DNA from: Atriophallophorus winterbourni
Lineage: Eukaryota; Platyhelminthes; Trematoda; Plagiorchiida; Microphallidae
Length of the DNA stretch: 64,000 nucleotides
Direction: 5' to 3'
NCBI GenBank assembly: GCA_013407085.1
Contig: JACCGJ010001427.1
Location: forward strand, 62,001-126,000
Both the position numbers and the translations under genes were made by a program. The notes beneath the pieces are model-generated. The model ran no database searches. It was not told where the DNA came from and was given only the letters and a program-made list of their open reading frames with translations. The stretch's first letter is position 1, and each line of letters begins with the position of its first letter. Positions 57,880 to 64,000 of the stretch are shown here, piece by piece.

Positions 57880-58085
57880 CAAGAAATGCAACGTGCTACC
57901 GAGATTTTTAACCCAGTAATGCCTCTGGATGTGAACGTTGTGGTAGAGAATTTTTTCCCCGAATCAGACACACACTCAATGACAAATTTATTGGCTGTCA
58001 AAGTTGAATAAACCCATGTCTCAGTTACCTCAATAACGTCGGGTGAGTTTATGGTAGTTAGTTCAGTCAAATCGTGTAGTTAGTT
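57880..58085 (-). mobile_element. LINE endonuclease fragment, unit 3 copy
   Basis: The reverse frame has LTELTTINSPDVIEVTETWV, the diverged duplicate of 46180-45861. TETW (catalytic glutamate context) is kept; downstream is broken. Confidence 0.6.
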
Positions 58086-58355
58086 TATCAACCATTAAGA
58101 ATTCGTATACAAAAAATTTGACAGTCGATGTGGACAGCCTAGACTTACATGAGATAAAATTATTGTTGTGACTCTGCCTGAGTCGGCAAATAGGTAATTT
58201 TCTTCGACAACCCGGGATAAGTCTGCAGAATTACGTTTTTTATCAGGTTTGGATTTTTTACTCTGCTAAGTATTTAGACTTTCGGCATCATCATTGTTAT
58301 CACTAGTATTTGGCACTCAGTAGGCACCAGTAGATAATCATTTCGTGTTCTTATT

Positions 58356-59355
58356 NNNNNNNNNNNNNNNNNNNNNNNNNNNNNNNNNNNNNNNNNNNNN
58401 NNNNNNNNNNNNNNNNNNNNNNNNNNNNNNNNNNNNNNNNNNNNNNNNNNNNNNNNNNNNNNNNNNNNNNNNNNNNNNNNNNNNNNNNNNNNNNNNNNNN
58501 NNNNNNNNNNNNNNNNNNNNNNNNNNNNNNNNNNNNNNNNNNNNNNNNNNNNNNNNNNNNNNNNNNNNNNNNNNNNNNNNNNNNNNNNNNNNNNNNNNNN
58601 NNNNNNNNNNNNNNNNNNNNNNNNNNNNNNNNNNNNNNNNNNNNNNNNNNNNNNNNNNNNNNNNNNNNNNNNNNNNNNNNNNNNNNNNNNNNNNNNNNNN
58701 NNNNNNNNNNNNNNNNNNNNNNNNNNNNNNNNNNNNNNNNNNNNNNNNNNNNNNNNNNNNNNNNNNNNNNNNNNNNNNNNNNNNNNNNNNNNNNNNNNNN
58801 NNNNNNNNNNNNNNNNNNNNNNNNNNNNNNNNNNNNNNNNNNNNNNNNNNNNNNNNNNNNNNNNNNNNNNNNNNNNNNNNNNNNNNNNNNNNNNNNNNNN
58901 NNNNNNNNNNNNNNNNNNNNNNNNNNNNNNNNNNNNNNNNNNNNNNNNNNNNNNNNNNNNNNNNNNNNNNNNNNNNNNNNNNNNNNNNNNNNNNNNNNNN
59001 NNNNNNNNNNNNNNNNNNNNNNNNNNNNNNNNNNNNNNNNNNNNNNNNNNNNNNNNNNNNNNNNNNNNNNNNNNNNNNNNNNNNNNNNNNNNNNNNNNNN
59101 NNNNNNNNNNNNNNNNNNNNNNNNNNNNNNNNNNNNNNNNNNNNNNNNNNNNNNNNNNNNNNNNNNNNNNNNNNNNNNNNNNNNNNNNNNNNNNNNNNNN
59201 NNNNNNNNNNNNNNNNNNNNNNNNNNNNNNNNNNNNNNNNNNNNNNNNNNNNNNNNNNNNNNNNNNNNNNNNNNNNNNNNNNNNNNNNNNNNNNNNNNNN
59301 NNNNNNNNNNNNNNNNNNNNNNNNNNNNNNNNNNNNNNNNNNNNNNNNNNNNNNN
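58356..59355. other. Assembly gap, exactly 1000 N
   Basis: Unknown sequence of nominal length. By synteny with unit 1, the missing part of unit 3 could include a further copy of prominin exon 9. The long X-filled frames across it are artefacts. Confidence 0.98.
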
Positions 59356-59689
59356 CACATGCATATCACAAATTTCCATCATTCCCGTGTGTATGGTGGT
59401 TACAACCATCATTCAGAAATACACTACAGCAGCTTTGCATTCTATCCGGAATCGTACTATCGCCGCATGAACAACCTCATGTTTAATAAACCATGCTGTC
59501 TCTAGTTTTTCAGTAGCGTGATATACATCAATACATTTCGATTTTCACGTTAAAAAGCGTTTGTTCGATTTAGGCGAAAAGATAAGCGCTAGCAGTATCT
59601 GAACCGAAGCTAACAACCAACATTCTTTTACGTAGAGATTTTCAAAAGCTTTTGACTAAATCAATCAATATTCAAAAATTGTTATAAAT

Positions 59690-60480
59690 TGGGCGGCTCC
59701 TAATGATATGGCATTAAACATATGGAAACCTAAGGTGCTTCACTGTGGCAAGAACGTTCCTTAGACATATCGATTGGAAAGTGAAACCTTTAATTTGTGA
59801 TCGCTGGACAAAGAATTTGGAGTATGTTCATGCGGAAACCTGAGAAGTAGGGTTCATTGTAATTATATATATCGACATGTCAACCAAATGTTAGGTATCT
59901 TTTGTAAAATATTCGGAAATTTCTTGATAATGAAAGTCTATCATCAGCAAACTATGTAGTAAGCGGCTAACGTTGGAACAACTTGGTGGCGAAAGATAAC
60001 GTTCTCTTCGATGAAATGTATCACAGAGGAACACAGTTGATGATGGGTCTTTGAAATATTTCGTTCACTAAATATTGAGACTTTCGTGACCATGTGACTT
60101 TACACTAAGGAGGATACGGCCAGATAATATTCTTATCTATTGAATTGTGTCTATCGAGGGATATCCACTAAAACATTTGCTACATAAGTGTGATGAGAAT
60201 GTGACACGCATAAATACAATATCCAAAGTTTCTGTATCAAATTTCGGTTTCATTTTTAGTCCTTCGTACTAAATTTCGTCGAAATTTCCTACTCCAACAT
60301 GTACTGGACGCTTTTCGCCGGGAGCTTTCATGACGGACACAGAATCACACATGCAATACATTATCATTTTTCAACGTTACGTTTGATATTATCTATTAAT
60401 TTTACACTTATTAATTTTTTAACTTTGCATTCATATCCTAATCCTGTGATGTGGTAAAGTAATAACTTTCTATATTCAAT
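59690..60480 (+). mobile_element. CR1/jockey-like LINE family I 3' fragment, unit 3
   Basis: Counterpart of 20150-20935: TGGCAAGAACGTTCC, ACATATCGATTGGAAAG, GATGAGAATGTGACACGC, and the tail region ATCCTGTGATG.GGTAAAGTA. No frame survives. Confidence 0.65.
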
Positions 60481-61779
60481 TCCTTGTAGCCATAAGTTCT
60501 ATAACTGATAAATATAATGAGCAATGAACTGGTCATGGGGTGGGTGCGATGGCAAGTCATATTACTGTGGACCTTTTAATCAAATAATTCACATGTCTTC
60601 CTAATTATTTTTTTTAATCATGCATTCAAATTTTCGTTAGGTTGTTCAATACTGCTGAATTGTTCAAGTTCTCGAAATATCCATATATTCACGTTCTAAT
60701 ATCCTTCAGACACATTACGAAGGTTCCATGTTTAAGGATCGGCTGAAAATCGTAATAGTGACAGGAACTGTGGGGGACTTTAAATGTTCTTTAAGGCTGG
60801 TCATTCGGCCTCAGATTCGCAAACGCCGGAAGTGGAAAAAGTAGCCGAAAAATAACACGATGGCTGAAAAAAGTAACCACACGAGAAAGGAAGATGGTTA
60901 AGCTGTCACACAGTACTTGTTGAACAACGTAACAAGATGCTCATATCCCCGCACGTTTGTTATCCATAAGCGTCCTGATTGCGGGACCAAGAAACACTTT
61001 GTAAATCTGTGTTTGAACATCGTGTTTCGTTGTGCGAAACCTTTGTAACAATGGCATTCAACTATATGTTTCAGAAAATGTTGAGCTCGGTTATTATTCC
61101 GAAATTTGGCTCATGAAGTTTTGAAATAACGGGTTTGGATGCAGCGTAGGCTAATAGTTTCGATGTCAATGGTCCGTGTATGTGTTTTGTTTTGACGTTG
61201 TACAGCAAAAATGATATAGTCAATCACAATCGGATGAAAAATGACACCAGAATACCGATCGTGTTGTTCGGTATGATCGCAAAATGTGGATTTGATGTGG
61301 GAACGTCTACCAAAGAAGATCAACTTCAAACACTTTCAACGCTACATAGAAAATTATACACCTTTTGGTTCTGATTGACTTATCGACCAGCGAAAGTAAT
61401 GCTTAAACGTTAATTTATTTTAAATGACTATCTACCTCCGTCATTTATTAATGTGTTTGAAAATTCCCCATGGCGGTAATTTTAATCCAGATTAACTGAG
61501 AATCATGAAACACCGGAAACAATTATAGCAACATTATGATTTTTCCGGTGCTTTTGGTCACAACTCGTTGACAAAAAAGCCACAGAACAATATCACTAGA
61601 AATTAAACTAAGCGTATTTAAACTTCCAATGGTACAGAGAGTTGCAATACAACGATGAATAAAAACATCAACAAGTCAAACAGTAGTTTGCATGTCGGAA
61701 ACAAATGAAGCCGACAGTGTAGATCACCGTATTACAATAGTACAACCCCAAACGATCAGGCAAATTTTTAGCCAAAACC

Positions 61780-63000
61780 CCCGATAACGCTGGATGATTG
61801 TACACCAGCAATTTACGCCTGTTATCTTGATATATCCAAAGCTTAAAATCGTGTTAACCATAACCTACTGCATTAGGCAAATGACAAAGTACAAACCTCA
61901 ACTCCAGACGAGTCGGATTGACAGATATTCTTCAGCACGCTTGCCTCATTTCCCACATCTAAAAATTGCTGAGATAAACTACTGTTAACCATATCTACAT
62001 ATACGCACTCTGTTTGGGCAACAAAATTGGTGAACTTTGTGCATTTTTTCTGAAAAATCCGCAAGCTACCATCGTCATAACGGAAACATGGATAAGGCTA
62101 ACCAAATAAAAAGCTAACAAGATTAGCCCAGTATGCCGCTTATTCGCAATGACCGTGAAACGAGTAAACATCATGACGTTACACGGAATTATTCTTAGTT
62201 TATCTAATTTATTGATACTGCTAGATGATTAGAAACAAGCAATTCATGCCTGTTATCTAGATATCTCATACGGCAGCAAAAGATCGAAAAGCATCATATC
62301 ACCGAAAATTTGTAAAATTGGCTTAGTGACTACTTGACAAATCGCACTACTCAGATCCGATCCTTCTTTCTGTTTTATGTCAATGAAATACCGGAACTTG
62401 TTCGATATAACATTTCGCGATTTGCTGAGAACATAAAGATATGGAGTTTCATCCGTAGCGAAGAAGACTTTCAGCTATTACATAAGTATCTTAGTGCGCT
62501 TCACAGCGACTCTTCAAAGATTAAACTGCCATTTAACTCCATCAAATATAGGTTGATAAACGGAAAAAGTGTAGTCGAGTTCATATATCGTTTAGTTTAA
62601 CAGGTCCCTGAAATTTGCAGTGCAGATTTAAATTTAAAAGTTGCACTTCAAACTATCGCTGCCTTGAGAAATGCAATATGTGCACCCGACCTAATTAAAC
62701 GACCTACTTTTGTTAATTTTCGCCCAAGATTTGCACAAGCATCGTGAATATATTCTTGAGAACATTCATTGAATTGGGTGTGCAGTCATTTCATCCATGA
62801 CTCATGATGGATGTAGAACGTATGCAGAGAATCTATCACCGCTCAACAAAAATAGTTCTCAGCTCACCTTGATTTGTTCCACATTCCCTAACGACGAATC
62901 AAAGGAGAGGTATTCCTAATTTACGGAAAATTCCCTAATCAAAGCCATCGTTTACAGAGCCGAGTCAAGCGAAATGTAACGAGGAAATATCTGACACAGG
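61780..63000 (+). mobile_element. CR1/jockey-like LINE family I fragments, unit 3
   Basis: Same order as 24230-25500: motif A relic (about 61800), endonuclease start (HIYIYALCLGNKIGEL, about 61988-62035; IVITETW), then an open stretch at 62334-62600 with LTNRTTQIRSFFLFYVNEIP, ELVRYNISRFAENIKIWSFI and KIKLPFNSIKYRLI. FAEN replaces the catalytic FADD. Confidence 0.7.
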
Positions 63001-63104
63001 CATATATGATGGTTAAGTACCTACCATGTCCATGAGCATTGCTGAAGAAAATGTTCATTCTAAATCTGTCTATTATTCCTTCAAAACACTTTAAAGCATT
63101 AGAT

Positions 63105-64000
63105 CCTTGTATGCTTGCAATGTAGATTCATAGTCTATACCAACCGATCGCTATACGCAAATAGTTATTGTTCTTGTAATTGTCTTGAACGAAGACGTAC
63201 GTGCTATTTTTCTATGTTAACAGAACGTTCCGAATTGTCACGTTGGGACGAAGGGTTCTTCATAAATTCGTTTGTCCAGTCTTTCTCAATAATCTGGCAA
63301 ATGAAGCTTTAAGCATCTGGCTTGATCTTCGTTTTGGAGTAACAAAGCATTCAATATCATCCAAATATATACAAAAAAATGTCATTCAACAAACATATGC
63401 AAAAAGGAAAACCTTGTTATATATACAGACATCACTGTAACCGACATCTAAAAATTTGCGTTAATCAAATGAGCTATATATTTAAGTTCGTGACAGCTCG
63501 TTTCATTAGGGGCAATCGCTCTATAAAACAGCACACACTATAAAATGTTATACTTTCCGATCATCGGAAGGTTGTGAGTGTAGTTCGTTACGGAAAATAT
63601 AATTAGCCCATTAGAAATACATGTCATAGAGAATATATCGCTGGTTCAAAAACCTTTTTTTAAGCCTGGTGAATCAATTTCGATTCGTATAAACTGGAGA
63701 GATTGAAAGAGAATGTAAATTTAGATAAATAATTCAATTGCTTGAAATATAGAACGGTGAAAATTCAGGCAAACGTATCCAAAATCAACGTCAAAAACAG
63801 TCTCAGACATTGTGAATTCTAAGTTCTGAGTAGTCATGAAATACATGAACACCATTTTGAAACAGCAGTTGGAACAATCCTCGCTTTTTATACAAAAACT
63901 AAACCATATTAAACAAGTTTATAGGAGCAATAATTTACAATACGATTCATGAAACATATTTGACTTCGCACTTTTGATTTAATATTTTTGAATGAGTATT
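63105..64000 (-). repeat. Inverted copy of duplication-unit sequence, running off the window
   Basis: The reverse complement of 63108-63150 matches 26030-26075 (GACTATGAATCTACATTGC, AAGCATAC). The reverse complement of 63850-63980 matches the intron between prominin exons 7 and 8 (GTTTTTGTATAAAAAGCGAG, GATTGTTCCAACTG; compare 48800-48825 and 22910-22950). Intermediate sequence is only weakly alignable by eye. Confidence 0.6.

Larger units (their letters stand above)
56022..63100 (+). repeat. Segmental duplication, unit 3 (interrupted by the assembly gap)
   Basis: 56022-58340 matches 43862-46450, and 59660-63000 matches parts of 20090-25700. The LINE thumb and tail at 56022-56915 is the duplicate of 43862-44692. 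A deletion joins the equivalents of about 21710 and 23860 near 61300 (AACGTCTACCAAAGAAGATC), so prominin exons 7 and 8 are absent here. Confidence 0.75.

Noticed and set aside
58338..59505. Open frames of 340-390 codons across the gap
   Set aside because: Almost entirely N; not evidence of coding.
1..64000. CRISPR arrays, rRNA or tRNA genes
   Set aside because: No regularly spaced short repeats, rRNA-like blocks or convincing cloverleaf were seen; the genome is eukaryotic, so CRISPR is not expected.

Overview
This is a window of an AT-rich animal nuclear genome with introns, most likely from a parasitic flatworm (trematode). That placement is an inference. It rests on dense RTE-like and CR1/jockey-like non-LTR retrotransposons, Ty3/gypsy and BEL/Pao LTR elements, and a short interspersed repeat carrying a hammerhead ribozyme of the kind known from Schistosoma (Sm-alpha type). 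There is no prokaryotic gene organisation. A run of exactly 1000 N (58356-59355) is a scaffold gap.

Layout. 1-6160 is a nested transposon stack: an RTE-like LINE on + is interrupted first by a minus-strand CR1/jockey-like LINE and then by a Ty3/gypsy element with 98%-like LTRs and a 5-bp target duplication. A BEL/Pao pol scrap (6.17-6.68 kb) and a GGAT-type minisatellite (6.68-7.21 kb) follow. At 7879-8079 lies the terminal exon of a serine carboxypeptidase. 8.1-10.7 kb is non-coding with two tandem-repeat clusters, one of which carries hammerhead ribozyme relics. 10.78-14.3 kb is a second, distinct RTE-like LINE on the minus strand, and a CR1/jockey-like copy sits at 17.5-19.2 kb on +.

The main host gene is a minus-strand prominin (pentaspan membrane glycoprotein) gene. 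Nine exons run from 35640 down to 19458, and all eight splice junctions keep the reading frame (about 783 residues, five membrane segments, conserved cysteine pairs). Two well-preserved hammerhead ribozymes lie in its second intron.

36-44.7 kb is intergenic with more LINE fragments. From 43.86 kb the window is a large diverged segmental duplication. Blocks at 15.2-15.7 plus 19.6-26.65 kb (unit 1, holding the live prominin 3' exons), 43.86-56.01 kb (unit 2) and 56.02-63.1 kb (unit 3) share order and orientation. Units 2 and 3 are joined head to tail, and an inverted piece begins at about 63.1 kb. Unit 2 carries decayed copies of the last three prominin exons and a later 4.2-kb LINE insertion whose empty site is visible in unit 1.

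The strongest non-standard signal is the hammerhead family: a repeat of about 210 bp with CTGATGA core, GTGC/GCAC stem II, palindromic ACCGGT stem III and a pairable stem I, present in several copies on both strands.
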